Source: Asterias amurensis
Lineage: Eukaryota; Echinodermata; Asteroidea; Forcipulatida; Asteriidae
Assembly (NCBI RefSeq): GCF_032118995.1
Contig: NC_092653.1
Location: 20,913,202-20,977,201 of the forward strand
Direction: 5' to 3'
DNA: 64,000 nucleotides
Below, piece after piece: positions 44,233 through 64,000 of the stretch. The notes beneath the pieces were generated by a model. The model saw only the letters and a program-made list of their open reading frames with translations. It had not been told where the DNA came from and did no database searches. The position numbers and the translations under genes were made by a program. How positions within the stretch are numbered: the first letter of the stretch is position 1; each line of letters opens with the position of its first letter.

Positions 44233-44616
44233 AGACAGTGGACACTATTGGTAATTGTCAAAGACCAGTCTTCTCACTTTGTGTATCTCAACATATGCAT
44301 AAAATAACCAACCTATGAAAAGTTTAGCTTAATTGGTCGTCGATGTTGCGAGATAATAAAGAAAGAAAAACTGCCCTTTTCACACCAAGTTGCGTGCGTT
44401 CAGATGCTTGATTTTGAGACCTCAAATCCTAAAACTGAGGTCTTGAAATCAAATGCGTGGAAAATTACTTATTTCTCGAAAACTACATGTACTTCACTTC
44501 AGAGGGAGCCGTTTCTCACAATGCTTTATACTGTCAACCTCTCCCCATTACTCGTCACCAAGTGAGGTTTTATGCTAATAACTATTTTAAGTAATTGCCA
44601 ATAGTGTCCACTGCCT
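44233..44616 (+). mobile_element. TTAA-MITE (family A), best-preserved copy
   Basis: It is flanked by TTAA at 44229-44232 and 44617-44620. The ends AGACAGTGGACACTATTGG and CCAATAGTGTCCACTGCCT are near-perfect inverted repeats. The internal palindrome (GACCTCAAATCC and inverse) is at the centre. Confidence 0.85.
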
Positions 44617-45554
44617 TTAACCAAGAGTGATGTGAGCTTGAAATAGCAAAACTACAAGCAATAGGTACATCATGACGCAATACTGCTCTGACTTACCCAT
44701 AAGTGAAGACTAAAGTAAAAATGATGGTTGAATGAAATCTAGAGTTTAGGATAGTTGAATACTCTACCGGACCAACCAACCATGATTTAAAGTCCCACCC
44801 ACAACATCGGCACAGTGTCTGCTATGCTGACATTATTGATGACAAATGTGTGTTTGTGGCACACTGGCCAAAGAACCATTCAATAGCATTCTGTTATATC
44901 AACTCTTACCTGGGAACCTCTTTCTGCTAAACAAGATTTACATTTGCTTAGCAACTCGGTGCTTTTAAACATATTCATGAAACTGGGACATGTGCCTTGT
45001 TTATGCAAACGCATTGACCAAAGTAAGCAGAGAACAGCAACAACCAATCATTGCATTGCAACATCATTACAAGCAAATGACATTCTGGCAGAGTATATTG
45101 CTTCTGCTAAGCAACTTTTTAGTTCCACAGCAAGTACAAGGTACATGTACCATGCTTACTAGCTCCATGAAACCTTACATTATGTTGATATAACACTAAA
45201 GATCTGAACATATTCACCATTAGCTAGTCTAACCCCAAACTCAACCAAAATGCAAAACTGTATGTAGAAATATTTAGCCTTCGAGAAAGACTCTGCTAGG
45301 GTCGAAACGTCAAGCCATTAACTATTTTTTGTAGAAATATTTACATTACATATCAGTGCATAGAAATTTGAAACTTCTTGTCAAAGTAAAAAAAGGAATG
45401 TCAATAATGATAAATTAATGTAATAGTCATAGCCTAGAATTTTCTATTTGTATTGGCAAGACCAAGTTATATGCTAGTGTGCTCTGGTTGTTTTATCATG
45501 CAGGCTACTTGACATCCATGGTTACATGTTGGAAGCTTTCTACATAACATTTAA

Positions 45555-45886
45555 AGACACTGGACAACTTTGGTAATTGTCAAAGACCAGTGTTTGAACT
45601 TGGTGTAACTCAACATGTGCATAAAATATATTGAGCTCAATTGGTCATCGAAGTTGCGAGATAATAATGAAAGAAAAAACACCCTTGTCACACAAAGTTG
45701 CTTCCAGATGCTTGATTTCAATTCAAATATTTTACTGAGAAATCACTTCTTTCTCGATAACTACTGTACTTCAAAGGGAGCCATTTCTCACAACGTTTAT
45801 ACTATCAATACCTCACCATTGCTTGTTACCAAGTCAGTTTTAATGCTAACAATTATTTTGCGTAATTACCAATAGTGTCCACTGCC
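45555..45886 (+). mobile_element. TTAA-MITE (family A)
   Basis: TTAA occurs at 45551-45554 and 45887-45890. The element is 332 bp; the central palindrome is partly lost. Confidence 0.8.
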
Positions 45887-47813
45887 TTAAAGTTCAAGCA
45901 GTGTCGTTGGTGCAAGAGGACTGTATTAGAGAAATCAGTAATGGGCTCTGTCTTTCAAACCTATAGTTCCTCAAAACAATTTTAACTTATCAAACTAGCT
46001 AGAGTTGGACTATTGAATGATATGACAGGAAATATACAACAATTAATTCAATGTTTTACACACAGTTGAGCCCTTTAAAAATGATTTTTGATATTTTATA
46101 CAAATATAAATTGTTACCAAAGGACGAATGTAGTTTATTTACATGCAATGCTACACAAAGTCAAATACCTGAACACAATGAAGCACTACCCTTATTAGGT
46201 TTAATCCTCTCTCAATCAAACATTAGTATGAGTTGTATGTATTAACACTAATCAGCCCCAATTCCCATGTAATCCCCAGCCTGGTTTCACTACGTTGATG
46301 GATTAGTCTTGAACGTCAATGCAAAACCAACGATTCTTTGCTAACCAGAATCAACCATATGGATGTGTAACTGCTTTTTATTACAGATTTGACACAGTTT
46401 CTGATGAGAGTGTCAGGGGTAAGAAATAACATTGTACATTCATAACCTTCAAGGAAAATGAAAAATGTACACATAAAGTATCCAATACCCACTTGTTCAA
46501 TACGGTCATACATGTAAACTAAAAGAGTGTAAGATCAATTCTAGCACTGCAAATTAAACCACTAAGCAAGACAGATGGAAGCACAACTGGATATAAAATA
46601 GATAAATCAGATTAATGTAGTGGGCATTGGTGGGAAGGGGCGGTGCTGTCTTTTTTGAAAACTTGACTCAAAGCTTGTGTAGCAAAACTCACACATTTGT
46701 AAGAAAGTTAATGGCAGACAATAAAATGACAGTCACATACTAATGAGGCAGCAACCTTAACCTAACACAGCCACTGTTATCCAAAACACACATGCTTAGA
46801 ATAACACACATGATGGCAAATGAACTGGTATGTCTGCCGCCACCTAGTGGCTGAATGTCTCCAATTGACTAGCAGTATACATGTAATATTCCTTCCCTTG
46901 ATTAAAATGTCTCAGTAAAAATCCATTTCTTAATATATACAGACATGTATAGAATAAAGATTGAAGCTTTAAGCTAGGCTCAGCTAGGCTCATCAACCAG
47001 ACTGATTTAGGTGGTAAGAAACCACTTAATAGCGTTACCAGGTGGACTTTCCCAAATCGTTGATTCCACTCTGATTACGAGTTAATTTACTTTCTGCCAA
47101 CTTGCCATTCTTCTACTTGTTGTAAAAGCACCGTTGAGGGCGCCCTCACATGAAAGCAAGCTCATCATGTGATGATTGAGGTGGTAAGGGCTGGATTTGA
47201 TCTTGTCTATTTATTTCCGATCAAATTGTGGCAGTGTGGGAGCAAGCAGGCTAGTGAAGTGGTATTCGAACTTGGTTGTCAAAAAGAATTCGGATTTAAT
47301 TCACATTCAATTCTGCTTGTATTTTACAATGCTTTGTGCATTGGACAGGTCAAGCAGTATGAAAAGAGCTAATACCTTAAAAGAACTCATGACATGTATC
47401 ATGGAAGAGTAGAAGTAGTTTACAGGTTTCCTCAGGCACCTGAGCTATAATGATATGACTTCCAGGCATCCTTGACTTCATAATTTGCATTACAAAGTGT
47501 TACAAATAATGAATTTGTTTTAACCATTTCATGCAGTTTTTCTCAACAATTTGAAAAAAAGATAACTTTTACAATTAAGCTGCCAATAAAGAATATTTTG
47601 TTGAAAATGAAAACAAGAAAAAAGTAGGCAAATTGGAATGAGTAAACAAGTTCTGTAATCTATTACTGATAAGAGCTCCCTTTCCAATTGTGTCAAGTAT
47701 TAATACAGGGGTAATGTAGTCCCACTACAGGGCGCTATGTACACCCAATGATGGTTGTAGAGATTGACTTCAATGTGCTTACTATATTCTAGGTTGAGTC
47801 TTGCTGCTTAAGA

Positions 47814-56766
<8,953 letters not shown>

Positions 56767-57060
56767 ACTGCCGCTGAGTTGATTCTAAGAAGTTTAAGTT
56801 CCCGAAGCGAAGTTTTAACCCCACACACACTCTCTCTTCTTTCAGTCAATACGGAAACAAGATTTCTTCGGCAAACTAGACTCCGCCTTATTTCGTGACG
56901 TCATATTAAGGACCGTACGATCTCTGTTCAAAAGGTCAAAAGTCAAACGCGTAATAATGTGTGTGTGGCCCATGTGCATTATTTGAACTCATTATTTTGC
57001 GGGACATGCATGCTTTGAACTGCTCGTGGTTGAATGTTCTAAATACATGTAGCTGCTAAA
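56767..57060. promoter_or_regulatory. Likely bidirectional promoter of RAB35 and ABHD11
   Basis: The two start codons are 294 bp apart and point away from each other. The stretch has no visible TATA box, is richer in CpG than its surroundings, and carries the palindrome TGACGTCA at 56896-56903 (the CRE/ATF consensus). Both 5' untranslated regions must lie here unless an untranslated exon exists. Confidence 0.65.
56896..56903. promoter_or_regulatory. CRE-like palindrome TGACGTCA
   Basis: A perfect 8-bp CREB/ATF consensus in the divergent gap, 130 bp from the RAB35 ATG and 158 bp from the ABHD11 ATG. Function is inferred from position only. Confidence 0.45.
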
Positions 57061-57272
57061 ATGACATTGTTTATCAGACGAACTCTACATTCACTACTGA
57101 GAGTAGTAGTAGAACAACCATGCAGCCTCAGGAGGAATGCAGCACTTAATAAGAAGTTGAAAGGTGTTTCTGCTGGAACTGGAAGTTCAGGAATCGAGAG
57201 TTCTTCAGTTTGTCAGCACTTTTCTACCAGCAGCAGTACCACCAGCAGCATCTCGACTCATCCATTGAAACA
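57061..57272 (+). CDS. ABHD11: ABHD11 coding exon 1 (presequence)
   Basis: It reads basic then Ser/Thr-rich for 70 codons. Donor CA|GTACGG gives phase 2 and joins as HPLKQ-AVKLSYD. Without splicing the frame ends at TGA 57298-57300, 26 bases later. Confidence 0.7.
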
Positions 57273-60200
57273 GTACGGAACCAGTTTCTCCTTCCACTGA
57301 CCTACCTATGAGAAGAGAACTGTTGAACAACATAACAGAGTCTTCTTTGGAAAAATTTCCAATATCGTGCCCCCACGTTTTCTTTTGAATCAATATATTT
57401 CTGAAATGTTCAATTCATGAGTAAAGAATATCTAAATTCTGAGTATTCGTTAGAATAGATATTCCTTTTGATTGAAATGAGTGAGAAAGTGGTGGCAGGA
57501 TACGGAAGTCTAATCCGTGTCAAAATTTACATGCCTTTTTTTCTGTGCAGACTCGGTAAAGTTTCAATACATGCCCCATACAGTTAAAAAAACACTCTGT
57601 GTTTTTTTTGTTTTTTTTTACTTGATCTGCACAAAATCAGCTTTAGATAAATAGGCGTACTTTACCTGTATTAGTATTACCTGTAGATTCGGGCTCTGCA
57701 TAATGAAGGCTAAATGAAGCCTTATAAAACGCCCATCCATATTCACACAAAACTTACTGCAAGGTACTGAATGCAATGGAAGTAGCAAAGTCAAATGTGA
57801 GAGCAGAAGAGAATGAACTTAATATTTCCATATATCCTGTGGTAAACATCCTGCAAAACTACATGTCGATGTTTTTGGTGAGGTAATCGTCAATGGCATT
57901 TTTGAAGATGTTAGTTGAATGGGAATGAACAACTGCAGCTGGTAGTTTGTTCCAAACATTACAGACTCTCTGTGTGAAGTTGTTCTGACGAATTCTAGTT
58001 GGTCTGCGTTCCTTGTTTATCTTCAGATCATGGCCCCTTAGACCCTTTACATTTCTTGACATGTCAAATAGCTTGTCTGGATGGACATCCTGGAACCCAT
58101 GCATCACTTTGAAAACTTGAATGAGGTCACCCCGCAATCTTCTGTAGGCAAGCGTTGGGAGATCGAGGAGTAGCAGCCTTGTGTCATATGGCAAATCCCT
58201 TAACGATGGAACAATTTTGGTTGCCCTCCGTTGCACCTTTTCTAGCTTGTTAATGTCTCTCTTCAAGTAGGTTCACCAAACGCTGTTGGCGTACTCCAGA
58301 TGTGGGCGAACCATGGTCTTGTATAATGCCTTGAAAGTCTCCTCATCCATGTAGTCAAAGGTCCGTTTTATTACACCTAGAATTCGAGTTGCCTTGTTTG
58401 CTATTGCTCCAATGTGCTTACTGAAAGTTAGTGACTTGTCAAACAGAACACCAAGATCCTTTTCGTTGTCAATTTCTTTCGAATTTCTGGAGTGGTTTCC
58501 TTCTGTCATGGTATAAGTGACTCTGTCGTCCCCTTTCCCGTAGTGCAGTACTCCACACTTAGCAACATTGAATTTGAGCTGCCATTTTGAGGACCAGTCA
58601 CCCAACCGGTTGAGGTCTTCCTGTAACTTCTGACAGTCGTCTTCTTCCTTGACTGGAGTGAAGATCTTGGTGTCGTCCGCAAACATCATTACAAGACTGG
58701 AAACTACATTTGGTAGATCATTGATGTATATTATGAAAAGTATTGGCCCAAGAACACTGCCCTGCGGGATGCCACTCCTCACACTGGCCCAGTCTGATTT
58801 CTCACCATTTAAAGACACTCGTTGCTTTCTTCCAATCAAGAAACTTTCGATCCATCGAATCAGCTTACCACCAAATCGATTTGCTTCGGCCTTATTCAGG
58901 AGGTGCAGGTGTGGGACCTAGTCAAACGCTTTCCGGAAATCTAGGTTGACTACATCAATATCTGCACCTTCCTCAAGCAGTTTTGTCCACATTTCCATTA
59001 GAACGAGTAGTTGCGTTACACACGAGCGACCCTGTATGAATCCATGTTGTTCCTCCTGAATGATGTTATGTTTGTTCATAAATGCCACAGTGTGGTTTCT
59101 GATGATAGACTCCATAATCTTGCATACTATCGAAGTGAGGCTGACTGGCCTGTAGTTCCCAGCATCTGCAGCACTACCTTTTTTGAAGATGGCGGTAACT
59201 TCAGCAACTTTCCAACCTTTTGGAACTTCACCATCATCCATTGACTTTCTAAAGATGATGGCAAGTGGATGTGCTATCTCATTACATACTTCCTTCAGTA
59301 CCTTTGGGTGTAGTCCATCCTGTCCAGGGGATTTTGTTGGGTTGAGTTTCTGCAACTGTTTCACCACTTCTTCCACGGTAAAGAAATGTAAAAGGTGTAT
59401 TTTTCGATCGTTTCACACTGCCAGGGTCCTACACGGATCGAAGCGGGATGCGTCATTGCTACAACTGTTGTCTTTATACACAGCAACTTTTTTTTATTAT
59501 TAAAGACACTGGACACTATTGGTAATTGCCCAAGACCAGTCTTCTTGCTTGGTGTATCTCAACATTATGTATAAAATAACAAACCTGTGAAAATTTGAGC
59601 TCAATCGGTCATCGAAGTTCGAGATAATGTGAAAAAAACACCCTTGTCACACGAAGTTGTGTGCTTTCAGATGCTTGATTTTGGGACCTCAAAATCTAAT
59701 TCTGAGGGCTCGAAATCAAATTCGTGGAAAATTACGGCTTTCTTGAAAATTACGTTACTTTAGAGGAAGCTGTTTCTCGCAAATTTTTATACTATCAACA
59801 GCTCCACATTACTCGTTACCAAGTATGGTTTTATGCTTTTATTTATTTTGAGTAATTACCAATAGTGTCCACTGCCTTTGTAATTTTTTGTGTAACTTCG
59901 TGTGGGGATGGCACTAGCTATCCTACTATGCACATTTTACTCCCATGGATTGAAAATGTACCCAGCAGATTGTTGTACAGCTTTCAACATGTGTTGGAAT
60001 GTTCAGCCTGGATCGAGAGTTCTTTACCCACAGGTTGAAATACGTGTGAAATCAATCCAGATAACGAGGATCCGCCTGTGCCTTGTCCAACACATACTTT
60101 CTGTAGTGTGAAATGGTCTTTACACTCTGTTGAGTCTGTCCACAAGACCATAACCACCCACCATGTTTTCACTTTTAATCAGGTGACTGTGGGTCAATGA

Positions 60201-63200
60201 AGTCTGGTACATATGTAATATGGGGATGGAGATGAGATTATTGGTTATTTTGTAGAGCATGTTTACGTCTTTCCTTTTATGTGGAAAGACCGAGATCTTG
60301 TCTCATGGCTGTGACACTTGCATCTTTTGTAGTTTCCACAGATGAATCGTACAGCTATTCTTTGAATTTTTTTTCTAGTGTGTCTTATCTGGTTTTGTTT
60401 GTGAGGGTCCCATATTGCAGACGCATACTGTAACTGAGGTCGAACTGGTGAGATGTAAGCCTGCTTTTTTATGTCGGATGTGCACATGCCAAGATTTCTT
60501 CTCAGGAAGACAAGGGCCTTTCCTGCCTTTGATGTGCCACATATGTTATAAGGGTTAGATATGATTGGCTTGGAACTACACTCAACTCTTATTCTCCCAA
60601 GGTGTAGGTGTGGGTAATTGGAATCTTTTTCCTGTGGATCCGCATTGTGTAGCATTTTTTGGCATTAAGTCTCCTCTGCCAGAGGTCAGACTGCTCCTTC
60701 AGGCTGTCCAGATCTGTTTGGAGCTTGGTAGTGTCGGAATTGGTTTTGATGGTAAGGAATAACAGACAGTCATCTGCGACCCACTACTAGGGGCAGTATG
60801 TTTGCAGTGCACTTCTATCATGTCTATAGTGTCCAACCATAATCAAAAAAAGCTTATTGCTTTTTTTTTTTTTTTACAGGGCAGTGAAACTTTCTTATGA
60901 TGTTATTGAAGGATCACCAGAAATATCTCCGATTATTATTCTGCATGGTGTCTTTGGTTCAAAAAGTAACTGGTCAACACTCACTAAGAAGATACACAAG
61001 GAAACTCAGGCAACAGTAAGTATTCTTCTTTTAGTCATATGTATCAATACAGTGTTGAATCTTGAGTGTTGCTTTATTGGTTAGATGGAATAGAGTGCTT
61101 TCCCTAATATTCACAAATATTGTTGGAATATTGCTGTGCAGTTTGAAGTGAAATTTCAATTTAAATGATTGTCTTTTATTTTTATTTTTGGGGTGGAACA
61201 AAGAATTGACTAGAGTGGGATTCGAACTAACGACCTCCGGATTAACGTGCCGACTCTCGACCAACTGAGCTATCTAGCCCTATATTGGCGGTGTCCCTAC
61301 TTCAATATCTTTGTTCGGGGGTGCCAGTCAGAAGCCATACAACTGTTAACTGCCGTGTAGCCAGGGATCACACCCAAATTACGATACAACCCTTGGAAGC
61401 GGCAGCCAGGGGATCACCTTAAAGGGATGCGACTTTTTGTTTCAGATATCAATATAAACCACAAGGGAAACTGACTGGGTAAATTTTGAAATGATTTTTG
61501 GGTTGAACAAAGAATTGAGTAGAGTTGGATTCAAACCAACGACCTCCGGCACGTTAATCCGGAGGTCCTTGGTTCCAATCCCACTCTAGTCAATTCTTTG
61601 TTCAACCCCAAAAATCATTTCAAAATTTACCCAGTCAGTTTCCCTTGTGGTTTATATTAAATGGTTGTCGTAATAATATGGAAAAAACTGGCATTCTAAT
61701 CACAAACTGACGGTGTTCTGACATGGAGTTGTCCCAAAATCATCAAAATCCCTATAGAATATGATAAATCAACATTTAATTGATTGATTTCCTAATCCAG
61801 TATTGTTATGATCATAATGAATATTTCTTTTTTAAGACGGACAACACAAAAAACTGATTTTATTCTCGAATGACAATGGGTTTCAATTAAATTTTTGTAA
61901 CTTTAAACTTCTAGGTGTTATTATCCAAAGTGATCTAAAATGGAATTTTCATATCTCTGAAATTGTTACCAAAGCTTTTTGTCGCTTGTTCTATGCATTT
62001 TGAGAAAATCAGGGGTTCCTATCCAAGATATGGTTACTGTGTAAAATCCTACATCAGACCCTTTTTAGAATAATATGCCTAGCAGTATGGCATAGTTTAA
62101 TTACTCAATCCCAGTCTCAGAAAATATAATTTATCCAAAAGAGAGCAGTCAAAATAATGCTTGGAAAGAAATACCATTATGCTGAAACTCTTGATTTGAT
62201 CAAACTTCCATTGTTGGCTGATCGCAGAAACATCTTACTTTACAACTTTGTGACTAATCTTTTGAAATTGGACTGTCACAGACAGTTGCTTTCACCTTTC
62301 AAATCTGGCTCTAATTCAAGGGTCTAAACTCAAATAAGTAGGAAATTTAGCATTCAACAACTTGTCCACATTTTGTAATAGTTGTCATTAATGGTTATGT
62401 TAGACCTGCATGAAATGTTAAAACTTTGAGGAGGGATGGACTTATAACAAGCAAGTTCTGTCTTACAAATGTGAAATTTACTTTTATTCCTAATGCAAAT
62501 AATTTGCTGCTTCCAAGTGTATTCAACTTCCTAATTTTCAGTTTCGTTAGTTGTATTTGAAGGCAGTGGACACTATTAGTACATGTAATTACTCAAAGTA
62601 ATTTTTGCATAAAAACTTGAGTAATGGAGAGCTGTTTATAGTATAAAACATCGTGAGAAATGGCTCCCTCTGAGGTAACGTAGTTTTCAAGAAAGAAGTA
62701 ATTTTCCATGAATTTGATTTCAAAACCTCAGAATTAGATTTTGAGGTCTTCAAATCAAGCATCTGAAAGCACCCAACTTTGTGTGACAAGGGTGTTTTTT
62801 CTTTCATTATTATCTCGTACTTCGACGCCCAATTGAGCTCAAATTTTCATAGGTTTGTTGTTTTGTGCATACATGTATGTTGAGATACACCAAGTGAGAA
62901 GGCTAGTCTTTGAAAACTACAAATAAGCCTTTTTAAGGTATGGCGGAAAAGATAGGAGTGTACTGTTTGTACTGTTTGGTTTGGGTGTATACACACAAAC
63001 TTACCTAAACCTTATGGTGTTGTAGCATTGTGTCCGCCATTTCTCAAAAAGGCTTAAATAGTGTCCAGTGTCTTAAGTATGTTTGAAATTTGATATTCAG
63101 GCCTACAATACATGAAAGGTGTAACATAGGGTTTAACCTATTGAGTGCAACTTTATCCAACATTCAATGCTTTTATTCCCCTTAGGTCATTGCAGCTGAC

Positions 63201-63362
63201 CTTCGTAACCATGGCAACAGTGAACATGGTGATGGAATGACCTTAGAGGTCATGAGGGATGACCTGTTAATGCTAATTAGGGATGAGCTTCAGATTGATC
63301 ACTGTACTTTGATTGGCCACAGCTTGGGAGGCAGGGTTGCTATGGTGACTGCATTGAGTCAG
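57061..63362 (+). CDS. ABHD11: ABHD11-like alpha/beta hydrolase, 5' part (three coding exons, 3' end beyond the window)
   Basis: The exons are 57061-57272, 60880-61015 and 63186-63362, giving the first 175 residues. The N-terminus ([20 protein letters not shown], then more Arg and Ser and no acidic residue before 46) looks like a mitochondrial presequence. The body has LSYDVIEG, the oxyanion motif [11 protein letters not shown] (His93-Gly94), [10 protein letters not shown] and the nucleophile elbow GHSLGG with Ser162. Known for ABHD11: a matrix hydrolase that protects lipoylated dehydrogenase complexes and can act on diacylglycerols. The Asp and His of the triad should lie in missing exons. 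An in-frame TAA at 57049-57051 supports the start. The exon 1 donor (CA|GTACGG) is the least certain border. Confidence 0.85.
57840..59420 (-). pseudogene. CR1-type LINE reverse transcriptase with two nonsense codons
   Basis: One frame runs from about 59420 down to 57859 with no indel, interrupted only by TAG at 58918 (after LDFRKAFD) and TGA at 58267 (after YANSVW). Blocks seen: [44 protein letters not shown], catalytic FADDTK and a CR1-like C-terminus [14 protein letters not shown]. The endonuclease is missing (5' truncation). The TGA could be a CpG decay of CGA. It is antisense in ABHD11 intron 1. This is a recently dead copy, not a host gene. Confidence 0.88.
59504..59878 (+). mobile_element. 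TTAA-MITE (family A)
   Basis: TTAA at 59500-59503 precedes AGACACTGGACACTATTGG. It ends AATAGTGTCCACTGCCTT; the right TTAA is decayed (TTGTAA). The copy is well kept otherwise. Confidence 0.8.
60263..60785 (-). pseudogene. LINE reverse-transcriptase fragment
   Basis: From [10 protein letters not shown] (catalytic YADD-type box, first residue changed) through [19 protein letters not shown] to [20 protein letters not shown] and [18 protein letters not shown] frame change separates the first part from the second near 60655. It is of a different lineage from the CR1 copy. Confidence 0.75.
60880..61015 (+). CDS. ABHD11: ABHD11 coding exon 2 (HG oxyanion segment)
   Basis: It follows a long T tract and TTTACAG and is entered in phase 2. 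It encodes [30 protein letters not shown] and [10 protein letters not shown]. The donor is ACA|GTAAGT in phase 0. Confidence 0.88.
61197..61660 (-). mobile_element. Two-unit tRNA-like repeat element (copy 2, rearranged end)
   Basis: The first unit and the middle match 13417-13730 closely. The second unit stops inside the tRNA-like part and then turns back as an inverted copy (CACGTTAATCCGGAGG...), running backward through the middle to about 61660. The 3' half is therefore a fold-back. Confidence 0.65.
61208..61279 (-). other. tRNA-like sequence in the repeat, copy 3
   Basis: 72 bases, same cloverleaf as 13431-13502, with a changed D-stem pair region (CTCGACC in plus strand). It is a SINE or repeat head rather than a gene, because the whole flanking unit is shared. 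Confidence 0.5.
61790..62330 (+). pseudogene. Worn LINE reverse-transcriptase fragment
   Basis: Legible pieces in shifting frames: [51 protein letters not shown] and [14 protein letters not shown]. Several frameshifts and stops. This is the C-terminal third of a non-LTR polyprotein, in the sense direction of ABHD11. Confidence 0.7.
62561..63072 (-). mobile_element. TTAA-MITE (family A), inverted, with a nested insertion
   Basis: It starts AGGCAGTGGACACTATTAG and ends AGTGTCCAGTGTC followed by TTAA (63073-63076). A fold-back of about 130 bp (62927-63058, AAGCCTTTTT and AAAAAGGCTT ends) interrupts it near the right end. Confidence 0.75.
63186..63362 (+). CDS. ABHD11: ABHD11 coding exon 3 (nucleophile elbow)
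   Basis: It follows TTATTCCCCTTAG in phase 0. It encodes [30 protein letters not shown] and [20 protein letters not shown]. The donor CAG|GTATAT ends in phase 0. The next exon is outside the window. Confidence 0.88.
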
Positions 63363-63552
63363 GTATATGTTTGTCTAGATCATCGTAAACTTAAAAAAAA
63401 ATGCCAAACAACAAAATCTTCTTTGTATTCAAAAGAAGATATCTCTTCTAACTGAAATGTGTGCAAAGAGAATGCACCTCTGTACCTTGTCTTAGTTTAA
63501 ACTTTAAGGCCTGACTTAAAGATGCCAGTCATCTGCTGATAGAAATGCCTGC

Positions 63553-63717
63553 CGCCGATTTCACCAAACTCTTCCTAACTTAGGATTAATCTTAGGACTT
63601 AGGACGGGTTCAGTTCCGTATCCAAATACATAGGACGAATTGAACCCATCCTAAGTTATGACGGGTTACTCGTCCTGTCTCGAGTTGGATTAATCCTAGC
63701 GTTTTGTGAAATCGGTT
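63553..63717. mobile_element. Fold-back MITE, CCGATTTCAC ends
   Basis: CCGATTTCACCAAACTCTTC pairs loosely with the inverse of TTTTGTGAAATCGG. Internal GGACGGGTTCAGTT and its inverse AATTGAACCCATCC are clear. It lies in ABHD11 intron 3. Confidence 0.6.
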
Positions 63718-64000
63718 GCTGAGCCTATGAAGCCGCCCTCAAGTCAAGTAATGTGGACACATAGAAGAATCGCTGACTGACGCACATGTATCAGGCTTCT
63801 CTGCCTAAGCAGAAATGAATCTGTGCCCAACCACGTTTTTTTTATTTTGGAACTATTGGGAGCTTCTGGAGTAATAGTTTTCCTCAGATATTGTCAGTGC
63901 CACAATGAAACTGGACTTGACAATGTAAAGACAACACATTTCTTATAATACATGTAAGCACAAGGATTTGATGCGTAGCCCAGTACAAACAATATTTAGC

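Larger units (their letters stand above)
35882..47813. other. Intergenic region between SARM1 and RAB35 (convergent 3' ends)
   Basis: It includes the 3' untranslated region of both genes. It holds fold-backs (36412-36535, 36719-36783), a THAP remnant (39480-39835), a family B MITE (42278-42495), two TTAA-MITEs (44233-44616, 45555-45886) and a C10 run near 41365. I see no exon-like ORF. Confidence 0.6.
57273..60879 (+). other. ABHD11 intron 1 (3.6 kb)
   Basis: It is made mostly of the CR1 copy (57840-59420), a TTAA-MITE (59504-59878) and another LINE fragment (60263-60785). About 0.55 kb after exon 1 shows nothing. Confidence 0.8.
61016..63185 (+). other. ABHD11 intron 2 (2.2 kb)
   Basis: It holds the second two-unit tRNA-like repeat (61197-61660), a worn LINE fragment (61790-62330) and a TTAA-MITE with a nested element (62561-63072). 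Confidence 0.8.

Noticed and set aside
45270..45330. Possible hammerhead ribozyme at GGGTCGAAACGTC
   Set aside because: CGAAAC is present, but I could not find the CTGATGA core or the needed stems; the phrase is common in dispersed repeats.

Overview
The window is nuclear DNA from an animal. Short coding exons with GT-AG borders and conserved reading phase are separated by introns of 0.7 to 7.6 kb, and the rest is AT-rich and crowded with small transposons. The three recognisable genes (SARM1, RAB35, ABHD11) are metazoan. The repeat content (many small fold-back elements, tRNA-derived SINEs, CR1-like and related LINEs, very frequent TACATGTA words) looks most like an invertebrate deuterostome, probably an echinoderm. 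The species cannot be named from the sequence.

Layout. (1) About 0.4-1.4 kb, minus strand: the first two coding exons of a gene I do not recognise, running off the left edge. (2) 1.4-11.9 kb: gene-free and full of fold-back repeats, MITEs and SINEs. (3) 11.88-35.88 kb, plus strand: a complete SARM1 gene in seven coding exons giving 851 residues (ARM repeats, two SAM domains, TIR NADase). Its introns hold an antisense LINE with an open 752-codon ORF, a 16-bp minisatellite of about 1.5 kb, a hAT-like insertion with a perfect 8-bp target duplication, several MITEs and long hairpins. (4) 35.9-47.8 kb: intergenic, with fold-back MITEs and the remnant of a THAP-domain sequence. (5) 47.81-56.77 kb, minus strand: a complete RAB35 gene in six coding exons giving 204 residues. 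(6) 57.06 kb to the right edge, plus strand: the first three coding exons of an ABHD11-like mitochondrial alpha/beta hydrolase, cut by the window end. Its introns hold a CR1-type LINE with two nonsense codons and two other LINE fragments.

RAB35 and ABHD11 are head to head with 294 bp between start codons, which suggests a shared bidirectional promoter; a perfect TGACGTCA palindrome lies in that gap. The genes are not an operon and have unrelated roles: NAD+ cleavage and axon or innate signalling, endocytic recycling, and mitochondrial hydrolase activity.

The best leads are an N-myristoylation-type N-terminus on SARM1, a candidate alternative SARM1 exon that would remove the TIR domain, a two-unit tRNA-like repeat with the same architecture at two distant loci, a TTAA-targeting MITE family with a clear nested insertion, and an 82-bp-arm hairpin inside RAB35. 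All exon borders were derived by hand from splice consensus, reading phase and remembered family alignments; no transcript data or searches were used.
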